A DNA stretch of 64,000 nucleotides from an uncultured Bacteroidota bacterium (GCA_903903635.1 CAIUZK010000026.1:1-64000), one strand, 5' to 3'; counted from the stretch's first letter, positions 1 to 10,949 are shown. Numbers and translations: made by a program. The notes: generated from the letters alone by a model not told the origin.

Positions 1-108
1 CTGAATGAATATCAAACCGGAATCAAAGTAGACAAAAACCAATTGGACAAAAAACGAATTCGCTACCATCCCAACATCCCAGAACTCAACTACAGAATTT
101 ATCCTTAA
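1..108 (+). CDS. C-terminal fragment of a probable transposase (ISAzo13-like tail), truncated by the window edge
   Basis: Frame 1 reads LNEYQTGIKVDKNQLDKKRIRYHPNIPELNYRIYP then TAA at 106-108. The 'YxTGIKV...H/P..LNYxIxP' pattern resembles ISAzo13-family transposase C-termini. Not in the supplied ORF track. Confidence 0.45.
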   Translation: MNEYQTGIKVDKNQLDKKRIRYHPNIPELNYRIYP

Positions 109-281
109 TTTGTAGGAATTATTTTGAAAGTCTTACTTAGGCGTAACAAGGTTTATATATTGTTTATGCCAATGCAACATTGTAGTTCATTTTTTTTTTG
201 TATTATTACAAACCTTTTTTCGAAATATGCTGTCTATTAATGATAGCGTAGAATTATTTTATTGGTTTTAAGTGATAAGTT

Positions 282-3275
282 ATGAAGAGAATATTTACCA
301 GCCTCTGTATTGTTGCAGTATTATTTTTATCAGGCAGGTCCTTAGCGCAGGTTACGGTTACAAGCAGTGATTCATTAAGTTGTACAGATACATGTACAAC
401 ACTTACAGCTCATCTGGAAGGTGATTTACCAACAGATGCCGGTGTAACATCGGATGATGTATATTCAATACTTCATCCCATAGGTTTTACATTTAACTAC
501 TATGGAATAAACTATACGCAAGTAATATTGGGCGCGAATGGGACACTGGATTTTACTGCATCAGATGCAACCATGACAGACAATTGGTCGATTCTCGGGC
601 CATTGTTAGGTAATCCATATAAATACAATAATATTTGTGGACCATGGTGCGACATTGATATTTTTTTTACGGGAAGTCCTGTAGGTACCGAAACTTATTC
701 AACCGATGGAGTTGCTCCATTCAGAAAATTTGTTGTTACCTGGTGTGCCTGCAGTATGTTCTCTTGTGGAACCCAACATACTACCACACAGATTATTATT
801 TACGAAACCACGAACATAATTGAAGTGCATATTGCGGCTAAACCTGTGTGTGCAACCTGGAATGGTGGCTATGCAATTGTTGGAGTACAGAATGCAACCG
901 GAACCGCTGCAACAACAGCGCCCGGCAGGGATTATCCATCTGTTTGGACCATTCCCCCAACCGAAGCCTGGCGATTTACCCCTGTGGGTGGTGGGGCTTC
1001 TTATACAGTATCATCTATTGCTTATGCTCCAGTGCCCTATGCAACTTCCAGCATTTACTGGTATAATGCCAGTACTGGCGCTTATCTCGGAACAGGGCCA
1101 ACATTACATGTTTGTCCAACCACCACCACTACTTATAAAGCAGGCGCTCTGGGCTGTGCAGATACTTCTTTTGGATATTATACTGTTACACCAGGTGGTT
1201 TGATCACAATCACTACATCATTTTCCAATCCTACGCGTTGTGGGATTTGTGATGGCTCTATAGCAATAAATGGATTAACTCCGGGTAGTATAGATACAAT
1301 AACCTATACCCTGAGTGGTGTACCTCAACCTACTGTTATTGCTACAGTTAGTGTTGGTGGAAGTATTTTCCTTACAGGTTTGTGTCCAGGTACCTATTCT
1401 GACATAATAGCTCATCAGGGTCCTTGTTCATCATCGCCTGCCGGGCCGATTGTACTTACCTACCCGCCCATTTCAATAAGTGGTGTAGCCTCAACTAATC
1501 CATCTGCCTGTGGTGTTTGTGATGGAACAATAACCATATCAGGACTATATCCGGGACATAGTTTTACTGTTACCTACAACAAGGATGGTATTCCACAAAC
1601 AGCAGTATCAACTGCAAGCAGTAGTACAGGGACCATTACCTTAACCGGCCTTTGCGGAGCCGCGCCACCTTATGCGGGCACTGTTTATGACAACATTGTT
1701 GCATCGTTCGGCGTATGTGTAACTCCTCCGGCCGGTCCCGTTACTTTAGCAGCTCCGGCTCCCCCTCCAGCAACGCTTACTGCGCATACCAATGCTTCGC
1801 AATGTGGTGTTTGTGATGGTACCATTACAATCAAAGGAGTTCCGCCATTTTCATTGGATTCAGTATTTTATCTCTTCAATGGCTCACCAGCACCGGCTTT
1901 TGTAACTATTGCTCATGCCGATAGTACTATTTCAATTCTATCATTATGTGCAGGGAATTATACAACTTTCTCGATTAAAGTTGGTGAGTGTACCTATAAT
2001 GTTATTGGGGGGGCGACCATTACTCAACCTTCTATTACTAGTTTATTTACACAGACAGTTCATTATGGCTGCTCCGCTGATACGATGTTTTACCAGAACC
2101 TATCAACAACGCCCGGTCCACTTTATTATATTTGGCATTTCGGCGATGGCACAACGGATACATCAACTAATCCAAGCCATGTATTTGCTCAGGGGGTATA
2201 TACTGTAACATTGGTTGCTACAAACCTTCATTGTGTTGATAGCTTCAAAATGACAGATTCTCTTATCCATCCACTTGTTGCAGCATTTACAGACGATCCA
2301 AATATTATCTGTCAGGGTAGCGCTATCCAATTCACTAATAAGACTGATTCATTGAGTACTCCACCATTATCCTATATCTGGTATTTTGGTGATAAGAATT
2401 CATCTAACTTAATTAGTCCTTCGCATGTTTATCCAAATACTGGTACTTATAAAGTGCAACTTATTGCTTCAAATTTTGTACCCTGTTTTGATACTGCCAC
2501 AGCCATAGTTTATGTAGACTCCATCAGTCCTATCAATATCAGTGTTACGGATAGTGTGTTGTGCCGGAGCACCTTTGTTACCTTTACAGGTACTTATACA
2601 ACCATTGGTAATACAGGTGTTACGTGGAATTTCGGAGATGGGGACAGCTTATTCAATGTTAACCCGGTGTCGCATTCGTATGATGGTTTTGGAACGGATA
2701 CAGTTACTATCACTGCTCATTACAGGGCCTGCGCCAATACCACTACTACCAGAATTATACATGTATTTCTGGCTCCTGATTTATATCTAGGACCGGATAC
2801 TGCCATTTGTGCAGGAAGCGAATCAATAACACTCAGGGATGACATTAATACAAAATACCCTGGCACAAAATGGAAATGGAGCACCGGCCAGACCACACCA
2901 GCTATTGTGGTAACCCAGCCTGGTTATTATTCACTTCTGGTAAGCCTGAATGGTTGTGTGGCATCTGATACGGTTTGGGTAAAGGACGATTGCTACATGA
3001 ACATTCCGAATGTTTTCTCACCAAATGGTGATGGGTCGAACGATTATTTCTTCCCCCGTCAATATCTTACGAAGGGCCTTATTAGCTTTAAGATGAGTAT
3101 ATATAACCGCTGGGGACAGGAAATCTTTGAAACAAAGTCACTAGATGGGTCGGGATGGGATGGCAAAATGAATAATGCAGATCAGCCAGAGGGAGTATAT
3201 GTGTATTTAATTGATGCAGTATTTAAGGATGGTCAAAAAGAACATCACCAGGGTAATGTGACATTACTGAGGTAA
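282..3275 (+). CDS. Secreted PKD-domain protein with gliding-motility-associated C-terminal (CHU_C) domain
   Basis: Signal peptide MKRIFTSLCIVAVLFLSGRSLAQ; PKD motifs (YIWHFGDGTTDTSTNPSHVF, WNFGDGDSLFNVNPVSHSY); C-terminus NVFSPNGDGSNDYF...YNRWGQEIFE...WDGKMNNADQPEGVYVYLI typical of CHU_C. Confidence 0.9.
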   Translation: MKRIFTSLCIVAVLFLSGRSLAQVTVTSSDSLSCTDTCTTLTAHLEGDLPTDAGVTSDDVYSILHPIGFTFNYYGINYTQVILGANGTLDFTASDATMTDNWSILGPLLGNPYKYNNICGPWCDIDIFFTGSPVGTETYSTDGVAPFRKFVVTWCACSMFSCGTQHTTTQIIIYETTNIIEVHIAAKPVCATWNGGYAIVGVQNATGTAATTAPGRDYPSVWTIPPTEAWRFTPVGGGASYTVSSIAYAPVPYATSSIYWYNASTGAYLGTGPTLHVCPTTTTTYKAGALGCADTSFGYYTVTPGGLITITTSFSNPTRCGICDGSIAINGLTPGSIDTITYTLSGVPQPTVIATVSVGGSIFLTGLCPGTYSDIIAHQGPCSSSPAGPIVLTYPPISISGVASTNPSACGVCDGTITISGLYPGHSFTVTYNKDGIPQTAVSTASSSTGTITLTGLCGAAPPYAGTVYDNIVASFGVCVTPPAGPVTLAAPAPPPATLTAHTNASQCGVCDGTITIKGVPPFSLDSVFYLFNGSPAPAFVTIAHADSTISILSLCAGNYTTFSIKVGECTYNVIGGATITQPSITSLFTQTVHYGCSADTMFYQNLSTTPGPLYYIWHFGDGTTDTSTNPSHVFAQGVYTVTLVATNLHCVDSFKMTDSLIHPLVAAFTDDPNIICQGSAIQFTNKTDSLSTPPLSYIWYFGDKNSSNLISPSHVYPNTGTYKVQLIASNFVPCFDTATAIVYVDSISPINISVTDSVLCRSTFVTFTGTYTTIGNTGVTWNFGDGDSLFNVNPVSHSYDGFGTDTVTITAHYRACANTTTTRIIHVFLAPDLYLGPDTAICAGSESITLRDDINTKYPGTKWKWSTGQTTPAIVVTQPGYYSLLVSLNGCVASDTVWVKDDCYMNIPNVFSPNGDGSNDYFFPRQYLTKGLISFKMSIYNRWGQEIFETKSLDGSGWDGKMNNADQPEGVYVYLIDAVFKDGQKEHHQGNVTLLR

Positions 3276-3489
3276 TTGATAGATTATTAAAGGTTAAATA
3301 ATTATAGTGCCTGGAGCGTTTGATCAGTTTTAAGTTAAATGTTATTAGTAATAATGTTAGTAAACTAGTCCCGAAATCAACTGAAAGTTAGTATTTTCCT
3401 TCCCAATGAAAAGTTATTACCGGATTTTGAAAAAAAATGTGGTAAATGAGGTTTAAAAGTTATGAGTTTTAGAAAACTTACGTATTTTT

Positions 3490-3600
3490 AATACCCCTAA
3501 AACCAATGTCATTAACTTAAGCCCCAAACGTAATGCGGTCGGCGCTGAAGAAGCGGTGCAATGGATTACTGCCGTTAAGTTGATGACATTGCTCCTAAAG
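3490..3600. repeat. Short inverted-repeat element (MITE-like or IS remnant)
   Basis: AATGTCATTAACTTAA (3505-3520) and TTAAGTTGATGACATT (3575-3590) are inverted repeats with 15/16 complementarity, flanking ~54 bp of non-coding DNA. Confidence 0.5.
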
Positions 3601-3663
3601 CTATGATGTTATTTTGATTTGTGTAATGTTTTGAAATGGTTTTAGACTAATAATAAAAAATTT

Positions 3664-6600
3664 ATGAAAAAAATCTACCTCTTTCTTGTAATTACAATAC
3701 TGACTTTTGCAGGTATTGGCACATCCTTAGCCCAGATGGTAGGAACAAATACTTTTCTTCAAGGCCATTGGCTTGAAATCGGGATGATAAACAATGATGC
3801 CTTCGGGACAAGTACTGCTCCCGCAGGTTACCATCCACATGGTTCCGCAGGGGTGGGGGAAGTATATGACTGGGGTCATGACGGATGGGCAGTAGGCGCT
3901 CCCGCCTATATGGGCGACTACACACTTCCCGGATTCCCTACCGAAGGGTGGAGTATGCAGGTAAACGGGCTTTATAACAACGCCTGGCAGGCAGGAGGTT
4001 TTCCGGGTACAGGCTCTCTTACCGGTGCGCCTGTTTCCTATAGTAATGCAGGTGGCCGTATTATTGGTAACTGGTCGGGTACAGCCTCAGCCGGTGGCCT
4101 ATCGGTAAAGCAGGAAACACGTGTTGATACAGAAGCCTCATGGGTGGTAGTTACTACTTTGTTCAAAAACACAACTGCGGCGCCCATTGCGAATGTTTAT
4201 TATGAAAGAACATGCGATCCGGATAATGATGAAACATGGCCCGGGGGAAGTTTTACCACAGCAAATACTATTGTTCATCAAAATGATCTTGATCACAGGG
4301 TACAGGTTACAGCGATTGGAAATTTAGGCGCATCAGCCTTCATGTCATTATGTACAAAAGACTGTCGCGCAAAGTGCTTTATTATTCCCTTCAGCCTGAC
4401 TCCGGTAAATAGTTTAAGTGATATATGGAACGAGGCCGGAACAGCATCGGGCTACTATTATACCGGCTCCAATACAAACGATGAAGGTATCGGACTTGTA
4501 TATAATCTGGGTACAATTGCCCCTGGCGACAGCGCAATAATTTCGTATGCCTATGTATTTTCCAACAACAATGGTATTGATAGTGCATTGCCTGATCCGC
4601 AACTTGTGGTGAATGGCGTACCGGTTACCAATGCGCTTCCGCCAAACCCAACAATTGATACCTTTAACACCTGCTCGGTGCCTGGTATGACATCTTTACC
4701 TGTAAGTATTTTGTATGCTACCGATAAAGACTGGAGCTGGAGTAGCTGGACATGGACACCTTCAACAGGCCTGACTTCAACAACAGGGACTTCGGTTATT
4801 ATCAATATTAATTTGCTTACCGGCCCGACTACTTTTACCATTACAGGAACAGATAGTGCAACAGGCATGAAAGATTGTAATAACAAAGTATTCCTGCTGA
4901 CCATACTTCCTTGTCATACGGCACATAATAACAGTCCGTGTGAAGGAGATACGCTTAAGTTGTGGGATTTTGGCGATTCAACAGGCGCAACCTATGCATG
5001 GACAGGACCGGGAGGTTTTACGAGTACGCAGCAGTATATCAGCATATTCCCGGCTGTATTTTCTGATTCCGGACTATATCATGTAATCAAGACTATAGGT
5101 ACCGTACATGATTCAGATAGTACGTATGTATACATCAGACCAAAACCAATTCTAAATCTTACCACTAATGCGCCACTTTGCTTTGGTATGGTAGATACTT
5201 TAACTTTGGGCGTAACACCGTTTACCCCCGGAGAGACCTTCCTTTGGTCCGGCCCCGCGGGCTATACCTCGACACAACAATATCCGACAATTAATGGATT
5301 CGTGCCTATTGATTCGGGAATGTACAGGGTTATAGGTACAACATCATGGGGCTGTAAGGATACCGCATTTATTGATATAGGTATGATACCACAGCCACTA
5401 CCGCCTACCATTTCTCAACCGAGATATTGCCAGGGAACACCATTCGGAGCTTATACTATTTCCGGTTTGGTGCCGGGAGGATATGTGATCTGGTATCCAT
5501 CGGGTACAGGTGGAACCGGGACGCTTATACCTACACCAATTAATACTACGGTACCACAGAAAACCAAGGTTTACTTCAGTCAGAAATCAGGTGGTTGTGA
5601 AAGCAAACGAGATAGTATTACAGTTTGGGTAGTGACGACTCCTGCTGCACCAACAGTAACCGGAACAATGCAGTATTGCCAGTTTATCGGGCCTGTGACT
5701 ACACTTAATGTTATGCCAGCAACAGCCGATACGCTCAGTTGGTATTATGCCGCTACCGGAGGTATTCCATATTATACGGAGCCGTTACCTAATATTACTA
5801 CGGCCGGAATTTATAATTATTGGGTGAGCCAGACAGATACCGGTTGTGAAAGTTCAAGAACACCTGTAACTATAACCATTCACCCTAAACCATCGCCACC
5901 GATCGTAACTCAAACTCCATGGTGTCAGTTCAGGACTCCCGGTCCTGTAGTAGCTGCTCCAAGCGGTATCGGGGACTTCCTGTTGTGGTATGGACCGGGA
6001 GTTACGGCCGGATCAACTGTTGCTCCTACCCCAGGTTCATTAATAGCACCGGATACAATATCATACTATGTTACAGAAACAACAATTTATGGTTGCGTGA
6101 GTGATAGTTCGCTTGATGTGGTAGTTATTAAAGTTAAGCCACCGGTACCACTAACCAAGGACATAGCCTATTGCCAGCATGATATCGCCAAGCCATTGAA
6201 CTGGCTTGTGGACAGCATCGCTACGTCGCATCTGAACTGGTATTATAATGGCACTTCAGTTACCCCTACTCCCACACCAGTGACCGATACATTGCCCGGA
6301 ACTTATACGTGGTATGTAAGCCAGACTGTGCCAAACAATATCACGGGTTGTGAAGGCGATAGTGCATCAGTAAGTGTAAGGATTGTATATAAACCTGTAT
6401 TCGGAATTCAGGTAAGTGCGCCCTTTGTTTGCCAGTATGACTCTTTAACTCTTTCTTATTGTTGTGGTCCTGCACTTTTTGCTGCGGGCTATTTGTGGAC
6501 ATTGCCAGCAGGCGCAACAGCCGTTGGCGGAACAAGTATTTACGACTCAATAATCAGGGTGGAATTTGATGCGGCAAACCAGAATAATTATGTGGTTCTG

Positions 6601-7497
6601 CGTGCCAGTGATGACAGTAACTTCTGTGCTTCATATGACACAGTTCGAATCAAAGTAATAGCACAGCCCACAATGCTTGCATTTACCAAGGGTGATGTTT
6701 GCCTTGGTGATACTACACTTCTGGGGTTGACCGACAGGAGTTCCGGCGCATCTATTTATACCTGGTATATAGATAGTGTGTTAATGGCCAATTCAACAGC
6801 TATAACAACAATATCGGCCAATTCAAACAGCGGCGGCCCATTCCTTATCAGTTGGGTAGATAGTGGTAAGCACGTTGTTATGGTTACCACGAAGAGCACT
6901 GAGGGATGTAAATCCAGACCAGCTTTTGATTCAATAAATGTACATGCATCGCCGGATGCATCGTTTAAAATTCTCGGTATTGATTCAGGTAGTGTTTTCG
7001 GAGATAAGTTCTGTCTGGAAGATAGTGTGCAGTTCTCTGCCAATGCTATTAATTACAGTTATTCCTACGCCTGGGCACCATCACATTCATTTGCCAATAT
7101 TAACCAGGCGGTTATCTTTGGTAAGATGGAAAGTACGCATAGTATAATAACACTTAAGGTTACTGATCCATTCGGATGTTATGCCACTACGAATATGGAG
7201 CTTACACCAGGAACCTGTTGTGCAGTAACTTTCCCGGATGCATTCACTCCTAATGGTGATGGTAAGAATGATGTTTTCCGTCCGATATTCCCGGCTGGAA
7301 GTTTCCATAGATTCCATAAGTTCCAGGTTGCCAATCGTTGGGGAGCTGTGGTATTTGAAGGAGGAAACAGCAATACATCGTGGGATGGAACCTTGAATGG
7401 AGTGCCGCAAGATATGGGTGTATATTTTTATTATATCAAATATGACTGTGGTGGATCTACTTTTGAAACCAAGGGTGATGTAACACTGATAAGATAA
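3664..7497 (+). CDS. Secreted multi-Ig-like surface protein with CHU_C C-terminal domain
   Basis: Signal peptide MKKIYLFLVITILTFAGIGTSLAQ; C-terminus VTFPDAFTPNGDGKNDVFRPIF...ANRWGAVVFEGGNSNTSWDGTLNGVPQDMGVYFYYIKYDCGG...GDVTLIR. Confidence 0.9.
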   Translation: MKKIYLFLVITILTFAGIGTSLAQMVGTNTFLQGHWLEIGMINNDAFGTSTAPAGYHPHGSAGVGEVYDWGHDGWAVGAPAYMGDYTLPGFPTEGWSMQVNGLYNNAWQAGGFPGTGSLTGAPVSYSNAGGRIIGNWSGTASAGGLSVKQETRVDTEASWVVVTTLFKNTTAAPIANVYYERTCDPDNDETWPGGSFTTANTIVHQNDLDHRVQVTAIGNLGASAFMSLCTKDCRAKCFIIPFSLTPVNSLSDIWNEAGTASGYYYTGSNTNDEGIGLVYNLGTIAPGDSAIISYAYVFSNNNGIDSALPDPQLVVNGVPVTNALPPNPTIDTFNTCSVPGMTSLPVSILYATDKDWSWSSWTWTPSTGLTSTTGTSVIININLLTGPTTFTITGTDSATGMKDCNNKVFLLTILPCHTAHNNSPCEGDTLKLWDFGDSTGATYAWTGPGGFTSTQQYISIFPAVFSDSGLYHVIKTIGTVHDSDSTYVYIRPKPILNLTTNAPLCFGMVDTLTLGVTPFTPGETFLWSGPAGYTSTQQYPTINGFVPIDSGMYRVIGTTSWGCKDTAFIDIGMIPQPLPPTISQPRYCQGTPFGAYTISGLVPGGYVIWYPSGTGGTGTLIPTPINTTVPQKTKVYFSQKSGGCESKRDSITVWVVTTPAAPTVTGTMQYCQFIGPVTTLNVMPATADTLSWYYAATGGIPYYTEPLPNITTAGIYNYWVSQTDTGCESSRTPVTITIHPKPSPPIVTQTPWCQFRTPGPVVAAPSGIGDFLLWYGPGVTAGSTVAPTPGSLIAPDTISYYVTETTIYGCVSDSSLDVVVIKVKPPVPLTKDIAYCQHDIAKPLNWLVDSIATSHLNWYYNGTSVTPTPTPVTDTLPGTYTWYVSQTVPNNITGCEGDSASVSVRIVYKPVFGIQVSAPFVCQYDSLTLSYCCGPALFAAGYLWTLPAGATAVGGTSIYDSIIRVEFDAANQNNYVVLRASDDSNFCASYDTVRIKVIAQPTMLAFTKGDVCLGDTTLLGLTDRSSGASIYTWYIDSVLMANSTAITTISANSNSGGPFLISWVDSGKHVVMVTTKSTEGCKSRPAFDSINVHASPDASFKILGIDSGSVFGDKFCLEDSVQFSANAINYSYSYAWAPSHSFANINQAVIFGKMESTHSIITLKVTDPFGCYATTNMELTPGTCCAVTFPDAFTPNGDGKNDVFRPIFPAGSFHRFHKFQVANRWGAVVFEGGNSNTSWDGTLNGVPQDMGVYFYYIKYDCGGSTFETKGDVTLIR

Positions 7498-7516
7498 TAA
7501 TATCATAATATTATAA

Positions 7517-7562
7517 TAAAAGCACAAAGGCTACCATCAAGTGGTGGTCTTTGTGCTTTTAT
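7517..7562 (+). terminator. Intrinsic terminator-like hairpin
   Basis: aaaagcacaaaggctaccatcaagtggtggtctttgtgctttta just after the 3664-7497 stop. Confidence 0.7.
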
Positions 7563-7782
7563 ATAGTATTGATTTGCAATTAATTACAAGAAACAATATT
7601 GGTTTATTACAAACATCAAGTCATTCGATGAAATACATCAAATGGCATGGTGATTATAAAATTATATAATGATACCCATCCAATTTATAAGTTTTGACTG
7701 TCTTGATAAAAGAGGGTATTTTCTCAACTAATTTGTAAATAACAAAAATATCATTAATTTTATTGTCAAACATAGGCTCAAC

Positions 7783-10700
7783 ATGAGATACTTATATACT
7801 GTTGCAATTGCAATTCTACTATCATTTACTGCAAAAGGTCAATTCATGATCATTTCCAATTTTACTGGTACCAGCTTTTACGGTTCATTGGGAGTGACAG
7901 TTACTTCGATGGGTAGTGTTTCTACAGGTGGAGGTAGTTGCCTGGGTGCACCACTTGAATATTGGGCTGGTCAAACAGGTCCCGGAGCTTATATTTATAC
8001 AGTTAGTGCACCTGTATACCGAATCAGGGTGCATACCTGGGGTATTAACGGAGGTCCGTTAGGCTCTGGAGAATATTGTCAGATGTACATAAACGGAGCT
8101 ATTTATGCCCTGACTCCTGCAGACGTTACTTCCTACACGGAATGTTTACCAGGCGGTGGTCCTATGTATATTTCCGCTGGTCGGTGGATGGGCCCTGTTG
8201 GTCTGACTTCGAACTATAACGGTGGTGATTATATTATTAGTGTGTGTACCGGAATTTCGTCTTTTGAACTTTGGTGTAATGGTTCACTGTCTGGTGTTGC
8301 GTATCACGTTGAAGTGGATACTGTAAGACCACCAGCATGTGTACATGCCGTGAATAACAGCCCATGTATAGGAGATACACTGAAGCTGGATATGGAGGGT
8401 GACTCTACAGGCGCTACCTATAGCTGGACCGGGCCAGGTGGCTTTACCAGTACACTTCAAAATCCATTTATCTATCCATCTACATTCCCTGATTCGGGCT
8501 TGTATCATGTAATCAGGTATGCAGGTGTTGTGAATGATACCGACAGTACTTACGTTGTAATTCATCCGAAGCCGGTAGTGAACGTTACGAATAATTCACC
8601 TTTATGTTCTAATATTACCAGCACATTGCAATTGGGTGTAACTCCTGATTCTACAGGTGAGACTTTTTTATGGGTCGGGCCACCTATATCGGGTTTTACT
8701 TCTACCTTACAAAATCCGAACTTCACAACCTTTGTAGCGGCAGACACCGGTAATTACTGGGTATATGCAACAACACAATACGGTTGTAAGGATACAGGTC
8801 ATACCCATGTTTCAGTAGTTGACCCACCGCCAACACCGACGGTGTCTGATATGAACTATTGTCAGGGTGAAATATTTGTTCCTTTCACACTGGGTGGTAT
8901 TATTCCAGGAGATACTGTGTTATGGTATACTACACCAACAGGAGGCTTTAGCTCTACTATTGCAATTACAGTTAATACCGCTGTGCCTGGTATGTATCAT
9001 GTATGGGTAAGTCAGAAACTGGGTCAATGTGAAAGTGGAAGGGGAACGGATTCAGTCAGAGTAACGACTACACCACCAGCTCCAGTTGTTACCGGACCAA
9101 TGCAGTATTGCCAGTTCATCGGGCCTATTGTTACGCTAACCGTTACTACAACACCGAGTGGGGTTGCGAGGTGGTATACAATGGCGACCGGAGGATCATT
9201 TACCCTTGCTCAACCCTATATTAATGTAAATGCTGCAGGCGTACACAATTATTGGGTAAGCCAGATAGACTCAGGTTGCGAAGGACCAAGGACACCGGTT
9301 ACGATTACTATTCATCCAAAACCAGCGCCACCTATTATTACGCAAACACCATGGTGTCAGTTCAGAACACCTGGTCCTGTATCAGGAGTGCCAAGCGGAA
9401 CAGGGGACCAACTGTTATGGTATGGTCCGGGCGTTACTGCGGGATCAATAGTGGCACCTACACCAGGCACGTTCGTTGCACCGGATACGATTAAGTATTA
9501 TGTTACCGAGACAACTATTTATGGATGTGTGAGTGATAGTACTCTTGATGTAGTGGTTATTAAAGTTAAGCCACCTATTCCGGTAACAAAGGATATTTCT
9601 TATTGTCAGCATGATATTGCCAAACCATTGAACTGGCTTGCAGACAGCATTGCTACATCACACCTTAACTGGTACTATCATGGCACTTCTTTAAACCCAA
9701 CTCCTATTCCGGTTACTGATACACTTCCCGGTACATATACATGGTATGTAAGCCAGACAGTACCAAACAATGTCACCGGATGCGAAGGCGACAGTGCATC
9801 GGTGAGTGTGAGAATTGTGTATAAACCGGTCTTCGGAATTCAGGTAAGTTCACCATTCGTATGTCAGTTTGATTCAATTAAATTATCTTATTGTTGTGGT
9901 CCAACGTTGTTTGCTCCGGGATATTTGTGGACATTACCTGCAGGTGCAATAGCGGTAGCGCATACGAGCATTTATGACTCATCAATAATGGTTCAGTTTG
10001 ATTCGGCAAATCAGAATAATTATGTTATTCTGAGGGCCAGTGATGACAGCAACTTCTGCGCAGGTTATGATACTGTCCGTATTAAAGTGGTTAAACAACC
10101 GGATATGGCCACCTATACTAAACCTGATGTATGCCTTGGCGATACAGTTCAATTAGGTCTGGCAAATATCTCTCCTGATGCGTTCGCTTACTATTGGTAT
10201 ATCGACAGTGTGCCAATGTCCAGTTCTACTGCAATAAGAATGATATCTCACAATTCGCACAGTGGCGGGCCATATACCATTAGTTGGGTAGATAGCGGTA
10301 AGCATGTGATAACCATTACTTCTACAACAATAGAAGGATGTAAATCCATGCCGGCATATGATTCAGTAAATGTTCATACAATGCCGGATGCATCGTTTAT
10401 TATACTGGGAGTTGATTCGTTAAGCAAATTCGGAGATAAATTCTGCCTTGAAGACAGTGTTCAGTTCTCGGCCAATAAAATCAATTACAGGTATTCATAT
10501 GAATGGTCTCCTGCACACTATTTCGATAACCTGAATACACCGGTTATCTTTGGAAAAATGGAGAGTGAAAATAGTCTTATTACCCTTAAGGTAACCGATC
10601 CGTTTGGGTGTTATGCCACTACAAGCCAACTGATAAAACCAGCAACCTGTTGTGCAGTAACCTTCCCGGATGCATTCACCCCTAATGGTGATGGTAAGAA

Positions 10701-10929
10701 TGATGTTTTCCGTCCTATTTTCCCTGGAGGTAGTTTCCACAGGTTCCATAAGTTCCAGATTGTAAATCGTTGGGGTGCATTAATGTTTGATGGAGGTAAT
10801 AGCAATACATCATGGGATGGTACTTTAAATGGTGTGCCACAGGATATGGGTGTTTACTTTTATTACATCAAGTATGATTGCGGAGGGGCAACTGTTGAAA
10901 CTAAGGGAGATGTTACTTTGATCAGGTAA
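7783..10929 (+). CDS. Secreted multi-Ig-like surface protein with CHU_C C-terminal domain; tandem paralog of 3664-7497
   Basis: Long stretches nearly identical to the preceding protein (MQYCQFIGP, PWCQFRTPGPV, YGCVSDS.LDVVVIKVKPP, CCAVTFPDAFTPNGDGKNDVFRPIFP); distinct N-terminus; signal peptide MRYLYTVAIAILLSFTAKGQ. Confidence 0.9.
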   Translation: MRYLYTVAIAILLSFTAKGQFMIISNFTGTSFYGSLGVTVTSMGSVSTGGGSCLGAPLEYWAGQTGPGAYIYTVSAPVYRIRVHTWGINGGPLGSGEYCQMYINGAIYALTPADVTSYTECLPGGGPMYISAGRWMGPVGLTSNYNGGDYIISVCTGISSFELWCNGSLSGVAYHVEVDTVRPPACVHAVNNSPCIGDTLKLDMEGDSTGATYSWTGPGGFTSTLQNPFIYPSTFPDSGLYHVIRYAGVVNDTDSTYVVIHPKPVVNVTNNSPLCSNITSTLQLGVTPDSTGETFLWVGPPISGFTSTLQNPNFTTFVAADTGNYWVYATTQYGCKDTGHTHVSVVDPPPTPTVSDMNYCQGEIFVPFTLGGIIPGDTVLWYTTPTGGFSSTIAITVNTAVPGMYHVWVSQKLGQCESGRGTDSVRVTTTPPAPVVTGPMQYCQFIGPIVTLTVTTTPSGVARWYTMATGGSFTLAQPYINVNAAGVHNYWVSQIDSGCEGPRTPVTITIHPKPAPPIITQTPWCQFRTPGPVSGVPSGTGDQLLWYGPGVTAGSIVAPTPGTFVAPDTIKYYVTETTIYGCVSDSTLDVVVIKVKPPIPVTKDISYCQHDIAKPLNWLADSIATSHLNWYYHGTSLNPTPIPVTDTLPGTYTWYVSQTVPNNVTGCEGDSASVSVRIVYKPVFGIQVSSPFVCQFDSIKLSYCCGPTLFAPGYLWTLPAGAIAVAHTSIYDSSIMVQFDSANQNNYVILRASDDSNFCAGYDTVRIKVVKQPDMATYTKPDVCLGDTVQLGLANISPDAFAYYWYIDSVPMSSSTAIRMISHNSHSGGPYTISWVDSGKHVITITSTTIEGCKSMPAYDSVNVHTMPDASFIILGVDSLSKFGDKFCLEDSVQFSANKINYRYSYEWSPAHYFDNLNTPVIFGKMESENSLITLKVTDPFGCYATTSQLIKPATCCAVTFPDAFTPNGDGKNDVFRPIFPGGSFHRFHKFQIVNRWGALMFDGGNSNTSWDGTLNGVPQDMGVYFYYIKYDCGGATVETKGDVTLIR

Positions 10930-10949
10930 TTGATTTTTCGAAATAACAT

